Shown in pieces: positions 35,966 through 47,713 of a stretch of 64,000 bases of DNA (position 1 is its first letter; each line of letters opens with the position of its first letter). The DNA is from Tubulanus polymorphus (taxonomy: Eukaryota > Nemertea > Palaeonemertea > Tubulaniformes > Tubulanidae), in NCBI RefSeq assembly GCF_964204645.1, contig NC_134031.1, positions 15,125,307-15,189,306 on the forward strand. Direction: 5' to 3'. Below the pieces are notes generated by a model. That model saw only the letters and a list, made by a program, of their open reading frames with translations, had not been told where the DNA came from and ran no database searches. Both the position numbers and the translations under genes were made by a program.

Positions 35966-36190
35966 AGGGAGAGGGACTGGTGTAGAAGGCTCCATGTAGT
36001 GAGAAGGGGCTGGTGAGGGGGCTAGAGGTAGTGAGAAGGGGCTGGTGAGGGGGGCGGCTAGAGGTAGTGAGAAAGGGCTGGTGAGGGGGGGGGGCGGCTA
36101 GAGGTAGTGAGAGGGGGCTGGTGAGGGGGGCTAGAGGTAGTGAGAGTAAGTGAGAGGGGGCTAGTAAGGGGGCTCGAGGCCGTGAGGCGA
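35966..36190. repeat. G-rich minisatellite, GGGGCTGGTGAGGGGGCTAGAGGTAG-type
   Basis: Five to six copies of a 36-45 bp unit containing AGAGGTAGTGAGA and GGGGCTGGTGAGGGGG. Confidence 0.75.
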
Positions 36191-36950
36191 TAATTGATAT
36201 CTGTTTGGCGATAATTATGATGTACATATATATATGTATAAGTATGTGTATATTGGATAAAGAAGTTGTACAGTGTATATACAGTGTACAGTGTTACTCA
36301 CATTGTAAATATACATGTACGTGTTGTGTATTTATTTACTGAGGTGTATTGGGATCGTGTATTGGGTCGCTTGGGTGGAGCAGACAGCTACTCTGAGAAG
36401 GGGAGGGGAGTAAGGGGATACTGTGCAATTTAAAGTGGATTCTCTTGGTGAAAGCATGGACTCTAAGTCCGGACTCTAAGTCCATGGTGAAAGTAGGCGC
36501 CACTTCTCAGTAGTTACTGTGGTAGTTGCTCTAGTAATTGATAGATTTAATCCAGACTAAGTTAACCCCCCCTACCCCGGCCCCTGATGATATTTGCCTC
36601 CAAATTCATGAATTTATGTTTAGAAAATATGTTATATGTGCTTGTATATGAAAATGTTGCTATAAAGGACGGCCTGCAGTTTCACGATCACATGGTTTGA
36701 TTTAGAATTATGTAAAATAAGTTGACAATGTTTGTTGTGAGTCAGTGTGAAACTGGGTCAGTCCAAATGTAGACCGCTTTCCTACATTGTATTATTATAT
36801 AAAATAATTAAATTGAAAACAATAATTTTTTTGTAGTATTAGGTTATCATGGATATATCTTTATTGTTTTAGGGGGATGAAATATTTTGTTGCAAACGTT
36901 TTGAAAACAAATGCAATATTTTACCTTCCTGGTAGAAGCAAATAATGGGG

Positions 36951-36951
<1 letters not shown>

Positions 36952-36991
<40 letters not shown>

Positions 36992-37025
36992 CATTATTAC
37001 TATTATTATTATTATTATTATTATG
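36952..37025. repeat. ATT microsatellite
   Basis: About 24 ATT triplets with two interruptions. Confidence 0.9.
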
Positions 37026-37304
37026 TGCACTTCATAGATAGTGAAACTGATCACCTGTCATGCAATGATAAGAATATGGTGAATCTCTCTTGAAATTTAA
37101 AAGGATAAATTATTTAAAAAGATGATAAAATAATCTTTGTAATAATGTTGTTACTGAAATAAAGTATGACCATCTTAATCTTTCTAAAGTTAAAAGAGTC
37201 AGTTTAGTGTTGTTATTTACGAGGATACCAACTCGGACTTGGTTCTTGTCAGTATTTTGAGGATACGAACAGGAGGACATAGACTTGGTTCTTTCTTGTC
37301 AGTA

Positions 37305-37513
37305 CAGTATAACTCGTTTAATTCTGATCAGTTTTATTCGAATTTTCGATTATTTCTGACTAGAATTACAGTCTCCTCTAGGTTATTCCTATTTAAACAA
37401 ATGAGAGCACATAATTCGTGTTTCTGACAAATATTTTCCAGTCCCAGATGATCCGAATTAAGCAAAGAACTATAACGGAAGTTATAGTTCTATGAATTAA
37501 GGGAGTTCTACTG
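37305..37513. mobile_element. Tigger/pogo-like MITE flanked by TA
   Basis: The left end CAGTATAACTCGTTTAATTC and the right end (inverse) CAGTAGAACTCCCTTAATTC are paired, each bordered by TA (37303-37304, 37514-37515). It is 209 bp with no transposase. The internal GATCCGAATTAAGC resembles the other members at 9613 and 58295. Confidence 0.7.
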
Positions 37514-39115
37514 TATTTTCAGCATACTAACAGAGGACTTAGACTTGGTTCTAGTTATTTGAGAGTGTCATCAGTGGACTTGGAATAAGTTCGTGTAATT
37601 TGAGGACACCAACAATTAGGACTTGGACTCATTGTTCGAGGATCAGAGGACTTTGGCTTGGACCAGTTTCTTGTTAATATTTTGAGGATACTAAACACAG
37701 CACTCGGGCACGAACCTGGTTCTCGCCATCGTTTTGAGGATCATACTAACAGGGACCCTAGACCTCAATATTTAAAAAAAACATATAATTATAGGATTCG
37801 AACCGAGACGAAGCAGTCGCGCGTGAAGGAAGTTAGAAAATGCCAATCTGGTTCGAATCCCGCATTTAATGCACTTAAATTATTCATACACATTTGCATA
37901 TCGCATTAAACGCGCATTAGTCACCCCACACATATCCTGTTGTAATGCATCATTTATAAATCGGTATCAAACAATTATTTATTATTTTTCTAGCGAGATG
38001 ACGTGCACTGGCTGCGGTGGGGTCGTTGCGTGCACCCGCCACGACCATACATAGCACCCCCCATTTTTCTGAAAGGCAAGTCAACTGACTGACATTCCGC
38101 AACATTTTTTCTCTATTTGCTGAAGGTGGTTGTTTGATGTAAGCGGCGGCGGCGGCAGGCATGGCAGTCTCTTTCTTCGTTTTTGCGTTCACCCAGTAAT
38201 TTTCGTTGATTTGTGGATAACCGATTTTTGCGGCGGTCACGATGATGCGCGCGCACCTCTAGTGCTGCGTTGATGGAATGTAGGGTTAATGGGTACAGTG
38301 GTTTCCTGCTGTACCGCGGGTCCCATTTGGTCAGACGTTTAAACTTTTAAACCTAACAATTTTTCTAATTAATGGAATTTTCCAGTTCAATAAGAACACA
38401 GCGGTTAGCTAGTGTAACGCCCGTCTCTCCGTACGCCCACGGTGCAGCTGTGGCCAATAAAATTAAAACTATCCAAATTGATTTCTTGATTTTGTTTTCA
38501 ATTGATCGCGCGGCAGGATCTAGGAATTCAAAACGTGTTTATGAAAGAATCCACTGGATCTTGGCTCCTGACACTGTCGACTGCTGTGTACTGTGACCAT
38601 ACCGAACACAGTTGAGAACCTCGTGTGTTTAATTTGAATCCGGGCCCAGATAAACGTCGTTAAATTTGTCGTCTCTCGTAGGAACTGAACTGATTGTGTG
38701 GCCTGAGACGAAATTGGATGTAGAGTTCGGTGCCGCGACCGCGGGGCGCGTTATCTGAAAGGATTCATGCAACCAACTTGAGATGAGATTGTAAGGACCC
38801 ACGCATGCGTGAAGGAACAATTTCTTTCGATTTATCGACTTGGGAATCTATTTTTACACTCTAACCACCGTTTGCAGGTACATGGAGGCATGCAAACTAT
38901 ACTTACTGATGTACAAATATTCACAAAACAACACTAAAGCCCAACGCACACGGCACCGAAATTTTTTAGCGCTAAAAATTTATAGAATAAAAACATAACA
39001 AAATCGATAACGAATTATATATAAAGTAATAAGATAAAAACCCACTTATGTACAAATTAAAATAGTTTTTAAATCGAGAATTTATCTATTCAAAAAATCT
39101 AAAATGAAATACGGG
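37514..39115. other. intergenic, tRNA-like B-box fragments
   Basis: 37520-37750 has loosely repeated GAGGACTTAGACTTGGTTCT words. GGTTCGAATCCCGC near 37849 is a B-box-like word without a foldable tRNA around it. A GCGGCGGCGGCGGC run is near 38140. No exon model could be supported. Confidence 0.4.
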
Positions 39116-39119
39116 TACG

Positions 39120-39156
39120 CGACGTTTCGATCTCACCCTAGAGATCATCGTCAGGA
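39120..39156 (-). ncRNA. hammerhead-ribozyme-like motif (minus strand)
   Basis: On the - strand: CTGACGA (39154-39148), a perfect 6-bp stem II (GATCTC 39146-39141 with GAGATC 39134-39129) and GAAA (39128-39125), followed by CGTCGCG. All core blocks of a Penelope-type hammerhead are intact. Cleavage activity is inferred only. Confidence 0.6.
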
Positions 39157-39164
39157 TAACACCT

Positions 39165-39302
39165 GGGGCCGGTTCCATAGACAGGGCTTAGACTTAAGAC
39201 CGGCCTAAGACAAACTTAGTTGTAGCCAATCTAACAACTTAAGACCAGTCTTAAGGTTTAAGACCACTTTTGGTCTTGAGTCTTGACTATGGAACCGGCC
39301 CC
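39165..39302. mobile_element. MITE with GGGGCCGGTTCCATAG ends
   Basis: The 138-bp element begins GGGGCCGGTTCCATAG and ends in its exact complement. The interior has TTAAGACC/GGTCTTAA words shared with 16330-16625 and 54394-54533. It lies exactly between two oppositely oriented hammerhead-like motifs. Confidence 0.75.
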
Positions 39303-39340
39303 TGGCGATGATCTCTAGGGTATGATCGAAACGTCGTGTA
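39302..39340 (+). ncRNA. degenerate hammerhead-like motif (plus strand)
   Basis: CTGGCGA (39302-39308; core A6 replaced by G), then TGATCTCTAGGGTATGATC with a reduced stem, then GAAA (39328-39331) and CGTCGTG. It is the inverted counterpart of 39120-39156. The changes suggest loss of activity. Confidence 0.5.
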
Positions 39341-42300
39341 TTATACATATACAAGTTCATTGTAGGATTTTTTAGAATATCAAGATTGCAAGAAGAGATC
39401 AAATTCAAAATAATTTGGCGGATTTCATTCAGTAGATTGCAATTAGAAATAAAATGTAATTATTGATTTACACCCATCACTCCCCCTAGTAGTGACACGC
39501 TTGGTTGGCTTGCCTCAGGCTATCCCATGTGTTAGCACCTCGGAGGCACAGACTCAATATCTGGGGTGCTACTTGTTGAACAGCCGGATCCAACACGTGA
39601 CCGTGAACGATCCAATCTCACACCGGCGGCGGTGCGCGCGCAGTTTCACTACTTCCTGCTTCATTTTCATAGCTCTCGTCACGTGTCTCGTGTCTTGTCA
39701 CGTGTCTCGTGTCGTCGGGCTCGGCGACTGAGAGAAAGTTGAACGGGTGCTGTTTTATTGAGCAGAACTCCACTGTTCTGTATTTAGACTACGTACGGTC
39801 CCTTTGTCGTGACAAGGTAACGACCGGACCCGGGCGGCGGTTGTGACAAGGTGATGCCCAGGTTCAGCGCGGCGGTTGTCGTGACGAGGTGACACTTTTT
39901 CCGGCCGACCGGTTTTCTTTGGATTTCACACTTTATTGTTTTCATTTTCCTCCGACTGAGCTAAAAATTCGGGCTTCTGGGTGGTCGGAAATATTCGGCC
40001 TTTGATCTTATCGGCAAATTCAAAATATTTTTCATGGCTTCAAGTAAATACATGTACCGGTCTGAAAACGAATACAAATGTGAAGCGCGGCCTGACACTA
40101 TTTGGAGTATTGAATGTCTCGATGGTGCACTTACAAACTGAGAGAGTTGAGAGAGTTAATGGTTCCAGGTTGTGAATGTGCAGGGTCCAGGTTGAGGGGG
40201 TAAGTTCTAGTATTGGGGTATTTACGCCGATCCACAGTGAGACATGTTCGAACAACTATGGACTCTTTCGTTTGAGAGTCCATCTAACAACCAGTACTAA
40301 GTATCTTTATTTATACTTACTTTACTTTATTCGACAAACTCTTGGTCTTAATACAAAGACAATTTGAGTGATACAGTACATAAAATAGATACATTAAATC
40401 TGACGTGCAGTCGGTAGATACCTAATTAAATATTGATTTACATGTATATGCGAGCTGTTTCTAGGGAATCAAGTGAAAAATCTCACCACAGTTTACGAAG
40501 TTCGGCTCTGTCTTTGGTTTGCGTTAATAACTTATGTTTGAAAAGGTTGGGGTTCGTAAAAAATCTTCTGTCCAGATATAATTCCCTACTATCACTGAAA
40601 TATGTACAGTTGAAAAGATAGTGAAATTCGACACTTGGACCAAAACAACGAAATATTGAACGCTGTTTCTATCGGGAATATTCTCGTTAGAAGGCCAGCC
40701 CTCACGACCACGGTACAGACCTATCTCATGGCTCGTCATCTCAACAAATTATCTTTTATCCCTGCCGGTGTTGAAGCGAGTATCGTGGATGAAAACGCCC
40801 TTGTTCTCACTCTTCATTGGTTCGACTCTCTCTCACTGTGGTGATAAAAAATAGATTCACACCAAGGAATTATAGCTGATTCACTAACCAACTGACTGAC
40901 ACGCACAAAATAAAAATCTCCTATTCCTCTGTTTTATTGCCTTTCACATGGAAAAGAGTGCAAAGCAATAAAGTTAATAATTACCCGCCTCGTACTCAGT
41001 TTGTGAGTCAGCCTGTAATAATATGTATTGTTCATTTCAGATTAACCGCCCTAAAACTATTCAATGCAATCCTTTTTTTTAAATTATTACGAAATATCTC
41101 TCACAAGTATTTTTTCCATATTTCATACGGATTTTGTCGGTTTTAAACCCTGACGAAAAAAATTGAGAATCATAATTGCACCCGATGACATGGTGGTTTA
41201 CCGGTGCAGTGGATCAGAATGTCTGAAAAAATAAGTCCCCATAGACTGATAGATAATAATATTGCACTCTACCGATGGGTGGAATTTAATGTGGCTATAA
41301 ATCATGCCTCCGCTTGAGGAACCCACTCGGATGGGTTCGAACCCTCGGAGAGCGGTTGCAGAATAGAACTGGTCGAGTAGGAGTACGCGCAATAGGGGAG
41401 AGTCAATAAATAGTTAGCTGGTGGGGCCCTGAAATTGGGGAATTATTTTCGCTGATTTCTATTAGTTTTGTAGCCATTTACGATATGTAACTAGCGTAAT
41501 GGTTCTAACGACAACAACGCGGCTCTTGCTCGGCGAGCGAGCGAGTGCTAAAAACTTGAAATAATGTCAGTCAAGTATCAATTGAATAGTAGAACAGGTG
41601 TCCTGGTGATTATTATTATTATATATACATATTACTATAGAGACAGCGTGACAATAGGAACTGTCACAGCTGATCTCACAAGAGTTCATCGTGGTCAAAA
41701 TCACTTCAAACTAAAACAATCCATGGGTGGGATCTATTCCGCAGTTTTAGATTTCAGTCAGAGATATAAAATGTTTAAAAAGTGTCCCAGTTTTCATTCA
41801 CATTCGTTTTAAAAACCAGGCAACCGCTATGCAGGTCCAGACAGCCAGTCGCGCTCTGGTTTCAAAAACACCGCTACATTATGCACGCGATAGAAATAAT
41901 TAAAAGATACGTATCAGAAAATTTCTTTCTCTTTTAATGAATAGTTGATTTCGACACGTCTGGTCCTACGAGCCACAGTTACGTACAGTTCTATAAGTTA
42001 CATATCCAAAACTAAATTCGTCCATGATTTTCCTCCGCTGCGCTTCACACAATTCTCTTCAGAAGATTTTTACTCCACGAATTTGAACCCAGAAAAAAAC
42101 TGATAATTGATGTAGGCGGACGATTCTTTTCTCTAATAATTTCAGAAATTGATTTCCGATCACACGAGCACCAAGTCACCTTTCAAAAACAAAAAAAAAG
42201 TGAATGCACCACCACCACCAGTGCAGCAGTAGAGCGTAGAACGCGGCGTGCTCTATGCAATATCTCAAGTAGCTTCACCAGGTATCTTTATTGTGTCAGA

Positions 42301-43290
42301 AATTACACAGTAAACAACAATTTTACCGTTCTTCGCGCGCAGACGTGAAAAACTGCGACAAAAAGAATCGATCGAGTGGCGTTTAAAACAATGAGTCTTA
42401 ACAAATAGCGCGCGACACCCGCACAAACAAATCAACCACTCGAGGTTATTCGGTGCGAAACACCATGTGACATCCAGGATACCGGGAGACAAAACTATGA
42501 ATATTCAGCCGACCCCCTCAATCGGTGGTTAGCCCCCTCCACTTTTCTGGAAAATACAGCTCTCCGATTTTCAAGTGTTTTTTCGACGTACAGGATTAAA
42601 TCCTTCGCGCACCAGGGTCTCCTTGCCGCGGTCTGACCACATGAAAGAAACCCTTCCACGAATCTCGCTCTTTAAAACGGATTATTTTATGATCTTCTAC
42701 TTTTTTGTCGGTGTAGACGTTTTTCCAGGAATCCAGATTTTAGAATCAAAATGGCGTATGAATGTATGATCAATGTTTTCCGCCGCTTGCGGTAAAACCG
42801 GCGGTGTGCGGGTCTGCTCGCCTGCCTGGCCCTGATTCAGACGACATCCCTGGAAGTCTCGTTTTATCTCGCGTGGGGAATACGTGGTTTTATTGTCAGT
42901 TTATGAACAGTTTCCTATCGAGTGAGGACACTTTTTATGAGACCTGAAGGGTTTTTTAATGGCGGCCGCAGAGCTACGCTCTCTCTCCAACGACCCGCTC
43001 ATCTCTATCCCGTATTATTAACTGATCCATCAAATAAATTCTTACTAGTGCAAAAACAACTGAATTTATTTTGCGATCTTTCGTACAACACTAAAAAACA
43101 CATATTCAACATACACAACTGTTTTGACATATTCATCCTTTCAGAAATAGCAAATTTTTGAACGTATTTCGTCAAAAATGTTTAATAACTTTATCATTAT
43201 CATTTTAATTATTGAGATAATTATTATTATTATTAATACAATTCAGATACAATAACGATAGACGAAATGGCTGCTCCTAAATCGATCAAG
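39341..43290. other. intergenic, no supported gene
   Basis: No exon model with consistent splice phase was found. GGTTCGAACCC near 41336 is a B-box word without a convincing tRNA around it. Short ATT runs lie near 41609 and 43220. CpG-rich patches occur around 39600-39900. Confidence 0.4.
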
Positions 43291-43299
43291 AAACTCGAA

Positions 43300-43385
43300 A
43301 AAAAGTCCGGGAACCTCGTTACAGCGAACTTCACGGGACCAGATGTTCGTTATAACCGATAGTTCGTTATATCCAGTATGAAAAC
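43300..43385. mobile_element. fragment of the mariner-like element family
   Basis: GAACCTCGTTACAGCGAACT, then TTATAACCGATAGTTCGTTA matches the left part of the element at 51233. No opposite end is visible. Confidence 0.55.
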
Positions 43386-43912
43386 TAATTACGTTTTCTT
43401 ACTTGAGACAGAATTCTATTCTACTGCATATGATGTTGCTGGTCAGTATGATATTATGAATTCAGTTATTATAAACGTTGAATTTTGTATTGTAAACCTT
43501 GTTTACGAATAGATATGTGTCTTCCCCTAGAAAAAACGGCCACCTCCCTAGGAAACATTTGCCACGGCTAAATACCGGCGCCACTGTTGAAAAGAGTTAG
43601 GGTTAGAATTTGGTAAAATGAAATGATGTTGCCCGGTCATGATCAACATTCAAAAACTTACGAGCGTCGGTCAATTCAATCGTCGATATATTCGAATTCC
43701 AAATAACTTGATTATTATTCTACAGCGATCAGCACGCTCATAGAAAATTATCCATTTCGAATTTCTTGATGAACGGCCCTATGATTTGGATCGAAACGTG
43801 AAAATCTTCATCGGAACATAAAGACACCGCCCACGAGATGCATCGTGTAGGTTACAAAACAAAAAACTATATTTGCGTATAGAAAATATTTTGTACAATA
43901 TATGATATACAC
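43386..43912. other. intergenic, no supported feature
   Basis: Unique A/T-rich sequence; nothing supported. Confidence 0.4.
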
Positions 43913-44170
43913 CAGTAGCGGATTTAAGGGGTGGTCTCGCGGGTCCGGGCCCATGCCTTCCCATTGAGACGGCCCTTTAAGTCAAGAGATCGTTAGGAAC
44001 TGTACAAATTCTGACTCATCCTCTCGGAAATGGCAACCTTTCGGATGTGTTTCTTCAAAAATATCTAAAACCAGGGGCGGAACTCCAATAGAGGCCGCTT
44101 TTATCCGAGAATATGAATATTATTTTCTTCTGGACCCCGGTCTTCCAATTTCCCGATAGATCCGCCACTG
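43913..44170. mobile_element. TIR element related to those at 3409 and 3912
   Basis: The left end CAGTAGCGGATTTA and the inverted right end CAGTGGCGGATCTA are 258 bp apart. A second internal end-like word, CAGGGGCGGAACTCC, sits at about 44073, so the element may be composite. No intact frame. Confidence 0.55.
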
Positions 44171-44434
44171 ACATGCAGTCCAAGCAAAGCCTGCTGCATG
44201 ACGCCAGCACCTTACAGAAGGAAAATGGCCCAATTAGCGTTAAGTTGAGATATCTGTAGATTTCTCTTTAAAGCTAGACGCCTATAATTAATCGTCGAAG
44301 AGACAGTCCATGAATCTACCACTGGCAGTTGAGGATATTGGTAAAAGTACCGTGGGGTCCCCTAGCGGAATTTCTACCAACTACGTATGTCCCACTAAAT
44401 AATGAATCGAAGTATAGAAATTCCACCCAGGGAC

Positions 44435-44655
44435 CAACAATCATTCAAACCCTCGCGTGCCAGGGTAGGAATCATTGAACGAATCCTCGCTTACCGGGGT
44501 AAGGATGATTGAAACCCTCAATTTCCGGGGTATATCGATACCCTGCTTCACGTTAAGAACAATTGAAACCCTCCCGCATACCGAGGTAAGAATCACCGAA
44601 ACCCTCGCATACCAGGGTAAGAACGATTGAACCCCTCGCATACCAGGCTAAATTC
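44435..44655. repeat. minisatellite, AACCCTCGCATACCAGGGTAAG-type
   Basis: Seven copies of a 31-38 bp unit with ACCCTCGCATACCAGGGTAA and GAATCATTGA. Each unit contains a small palindrome around the CCCTCG...CAGGG words. Confidence 0.7.
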
Positions 44656-45247
44656 AGTGAAACTGGTTTCCAACTTGTAAAAGTTCTCAGAATCAATTTT
44701 CTATATATATACCCCACCCTGGTAGAATTCTAAGGCTTAATCTTAACTCAGATGGGAAAATTATTGCTAAAATTATAAAAATCCACGGGCTACAGTACCG
44801 TTTGGTCTGTCTCATCTCTAGCACGACGGGCTCTGTGATATCGACCAAAGACTCACCATTTAAAGTCAACCGATATATATTTAATTGAACTTCCTGGAGT
44901 CTTTTACGAATCTAGTTCTACCGACATCATTTAGATCGCGCTGTTCGTGCTGTTTACTAGACTCTCAGTGGTACATGCGGGACCCGATCCCTCCATCCGG
45001 GAGCGAACCGTTCATTAGCGAAAACAAACACTCCCCCAGTTTAAAAATGTATCAATGCGCAAACGCGAGTTCAACGTTCAACCTGGCGTCGTTCAAAATA
45101 TATCAATTCTAAGAAGTTATACGAATTTATCGGAATTATTGGCAGTCAATAACTACATAGACTCAACGCGAAATCAACCCAAACACCTTTCTCTTGAACA
45201 CGCAAACTAGACTTATTGTAAAACATTCGAAATAGCCCTAAACCGCC
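44656..45247. other. intergenic, no supported feature
   Basis: Unique sequence; an open frame at 44885-45112 has no recognisable motif or splice context. Confidence 0.4.
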
Positions 45248-45251
45248 TTAA

Positions 45252-45577
45252 AGGCTGGTTTCCAGCTAGCTTTTTCCAACTGCGGTGGCGGTTTCCAGCT
45301 ACCGGTGGCAATTTCCAGCCATGCAATAGCTTTTTTGTCCAGCAGCTGGAAACCGTTCGTAAGAACGCGTGCCGCTGGTATTGAAATTCGGTTGTCCGGG
45401 CGACCATGCACATTCGTGCTTGAATTGTTGCGCGGGGCGTTTTCACGAAAAAGCTGCGGCAAGAAAAAGCTGGCTGGAACCAGCTACGTGAAAATACGTG
45501 CGGCTGAAGTCGTTTTCACGTAGCTGGAAAAGGCCGCAGGAAAAAGCTAGCTGGAAAACGCTCGTGAAAACCAGCCT
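45252..45577. mobile_element. MITE with AGGCTGGTTT ends and TTAA duplication
   Basis: TTAA at 45248-45251 and 45578-45581 borders a 326-bp element. Its ends AGGCTGGTTT and AAACCAGCCT are perfect complements, and the subterminal AGCTAGCTTTTTCC is repeated inverted. The interior carries several AGCTGGAAA/TTTCCAGCT words. The TTAA target points to piggyBac- or Kolobok-type mobilisation (inference). Confidence 0.75.
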
Positions 45578-45724
45578 TTAACGTTCAAACCTAAATTCTG
45601 GCCCGGTACCCGCCACCCCGCACCACGAATTTTGACCATCAAGTGCTGCCCCGTGCTTTACGCGCGTGCCACAGTAGGATTATTGAAGTGTAATCAATTT
45701 TGACCGTTACGTGCTGCCCCTTAA

Positions 45725-45961
45725 GGTGGCTGATTCGGGTCGTACTAAAAATGTTTCTGTACGCCTAAAGCAACGATAAAAAAAATTTCACATTGGCCCG
45801 TTTTTTGGTTTTCTCGCGCGAGAATTCAAAAAGAATTCAAAACTTTGGTTTTTCTCGCGCGAGAATTCAAAACATTTTGGTTTTCGGGCCAATTTGAAAA
45901 TTTGTTTATCGTTGCTGTAGCCGTACAGAAAAATCTTTTAGTATGGCCCGAATCAGCCACC
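45725..45961. mobile_element. MITE with about 75-bp terminal inverted repeats
   Basis: The left arm starts GGTGGCTGATTCGGG and continues ...CAACGATAAA...TTGGCCCG. The right arm is its inverted, slightly diverged copy. The centre has two copies of TTTCTCGCGCGAGAATTCAA. No protein capacity. Confidence 0.75.
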
Positions 45962-46132
45962 ATAGCCCCTAAATACATCATTGGCGACGAATATATGAAC
46001 TAATAAATAAATTGATTACTAGAGGTTGGACCGGACTTGCAGATTCGTTCATTCGTTCGTTCGTTCGTTGGAAATGGCATCCTGCATAGGCTTATTTTTC
46101 AAAATTTACCTGGAAAATGGCAACCAGGTCCG

Positions 46133-46489
46133 TTTTCGCTACTCTGTGCATATCTCGTACTCTTTTTCATGATCAATGCACTTCGGGTGCTTCCCCTCAA
46201 TACGAACTCTGAATCCCCCGAGATCTCCTTCGTTCGGATGCACCATGGACGATACCTAGGCGTGGACATCGACTATTCCACTGACACCAGATGTGGAGTT
46301 CGACGTACCAACTGTACCCCGATCCTCATTTGAGCTGCACCGTCGATGTCATACAATTACACTTCAGATACCAGGACCATCTGGATAATTGCGTTTCGAA
46401 ATGTGTTTCCTTTTAATAAAGGCAACACGCGGGACAATCAACTTAGAGTACTTTCACCCCAACATCTACCCGAGAGAAAACTACAATAA
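46133..46489 (+). pseudogene. possible FGF-like beta-trefoil remnant, in-frame TGA
   Basis: In one frame the sequence reads ESPEISFVRMHHGRYLGVDI, then a Cys 22 residues after that Gly, then TGA (46331-46333), then YNYTSD, WIIAF, NKGNTRDNQ and a final TAA (46487-46489). The order and spacing match the second half of an FGF core: G-x-Y-L-x-x-D, Cys, Y-N-x-x-S, W-x-x-A, (K/R)G-x-x-T-R-x-x-Q. A hydrophobic run LLCAYLVLFFMINA precedes it. The first half of the trefoil is not found upstream, and the conserved F-x-E after the Cys is not present. I read this as a decayed or highly diverged FGF-type gene fragment. A coincidental open frame remains possible. Confidence 0.4.
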
Positions 46490-47257
46490 ACTTTCGGAAT
46501 ATTTATACGTGGAAAACCTCAGAAAAAAATGTAAAACTGGACAAAATGATCTTCAACCGTGCGATATAGTTACTTCTAAATTATCGATGTATTATATTAA
46601 ACAGCCGACAAAATTAGCCCCAATTAGCCGCTAGTCGGTTCTGGCTGGTTAGAAGACTGTCGGAATGACCCATTTCGATTTAATCAGAAAATTCTGTAAA
46701 TTCGACCGCCGATCACGCAACTGTATCCATACTTCGATTTCCGATTTCAAAATCAAACCTCCTGTTTCGCTCCCGCGAGGTGTGGTGGGTCTGTGAGGGA
46801 CACCAAATGAAAAAAAAACACAAAAGAAATCTACAAATTGAAATGACAGGGTCAATCCCTATTTTAAGAACAAAGAGTGTCCAGAACCATTACAATCTCC
46901 ACACCTCTGCAATAAGTTATCAAAACACAAACCCCAAAATTAGAGACACTGCTTTACAGGCCCTAGTGTTCGCCCGTAGCTCGAGTATGCCTATGCTGAG
47001 CAGCAGAGCAGGAGATAAGGGTCCCGTGCAGTAGCCCTACTGCATGGGAGCCGAACCCTTTCCTGAAGTGCTATGAACTAGTGCCGAGCTATAGAATTTT
47101 AATAAGATGGCAAGCCTGTGTCCAAATTTAATTTTTGATGAAATCTGCGCGACTCCTAGCAACATGAAGGAGAAACATCGAGGAGGATAAACAGGCTCGA
47201 ATAACCCTCACAGATCCTTCGAATGGTCGGATAGCTCATAACTACGCCGCGCCCGGG
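46490..47257. other. intergenic with a dispersed-repeat copy
   Basis: About 46780-46890 is an inverted match to about 11420-11530. The open frame 46780-47034 lies on this repeat and is not treated as a gene. Confidence 0.4.
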
Positions 47258-47414
47258 ATGGATGGCTCTGGATCGGAGCTGTCCGGGAATAGTACTGAAG
47301 CGACGTTAGAGGGCAGCACCAGCTTGAGATTTTCATTTGTTGTTGTCATTAGCAACGTTGTAGCACTTCCGTGTGTTATAGACACAGTTTTAGACTCGAA
47401 CTTCAAACGAGCAG
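47258..47414 (+). CDS. weak candidate first exon with a membrane-like segment
   Basis: ATG at 47258 opens MDGSGSELSGNSTEATLE, then a hydrophobic run FVVVISNVVALPCVI. The block ends at GAGCAG|GTAAAT. It resembles a short extracellular N-terminus with an N-glycosylation sequon (NST), followed by one membrane span. No following exon is found before the ODAD1-like gene, so it is an orphan and may be a chance frame. Confidence 0.2.
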
Positions 47415-47558
47415 GTAAATTGAACTCTGTATTTGAATTCTGGTGATAATGACATTTAAATCTCGTTGCCCCAGGTCCCGGGCTAGGGGTGCTGGTGAGG
47501 CCGGGGCCGTTTGTTTCTGTGAAATCCCTCCTGTGGCGTGTGTATTTTCCACAGCACA

Positions 47559-47676
47559 GGGGCTTGTCACAATTTGATAATGAATGGATGATACACCAGT
47601 ATCCCTGTATAAAAAAGATCTTTTTTATACAGGGATACTGGTATCATCCATTCATTATCAAATTGTGACAAGCCCC
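47559..47676. repeat. 118-bp near-perfect palindrome
   Basis: GGGGCTTGTCACAATTTGAT at the left is the exact complement of the right end. The arms meet near 47618 at AAAAAAGATCTTTTTT, so there is almost no spacer. Arm identity is nearly complete, apart from one or two extra bases near GGATGATA. It would extrude as a cruciform or fold as a single hairpin RNA. Confidence 0.9.
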
Positions 47677-47713
47677 TCTGGTATTTTCTGATAATTTTTT
47701 CAGTCCATCCAAT

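Noticed and set aside
37845-37862. tRNA gene at GGTTCGAATCCCGC
   Set aside because: B-box-like word only; no acceptor stem or anticodon arm can be folded around it. The same applies to GGTTCGAACCC near 41336.
46331-46333. TGA in the FGF-like frame as selenocysteine
   Set aside because: No FGF is known to use selenocysteine and I see no supporting downstream element; a disabling stop is simpler.
46389-46634. Frame LRFEMCFLLIKATRG... as a separate gene
   Set aside because: It overlaps the FGF-like frame in another phase and starts without ATG or splice support; treated as a shadow.
46780-47034. 84-codon frame as a gene
   Set aside because: Its first third lies on a dispersed repeat that also occurs inverted near 11420-11530.
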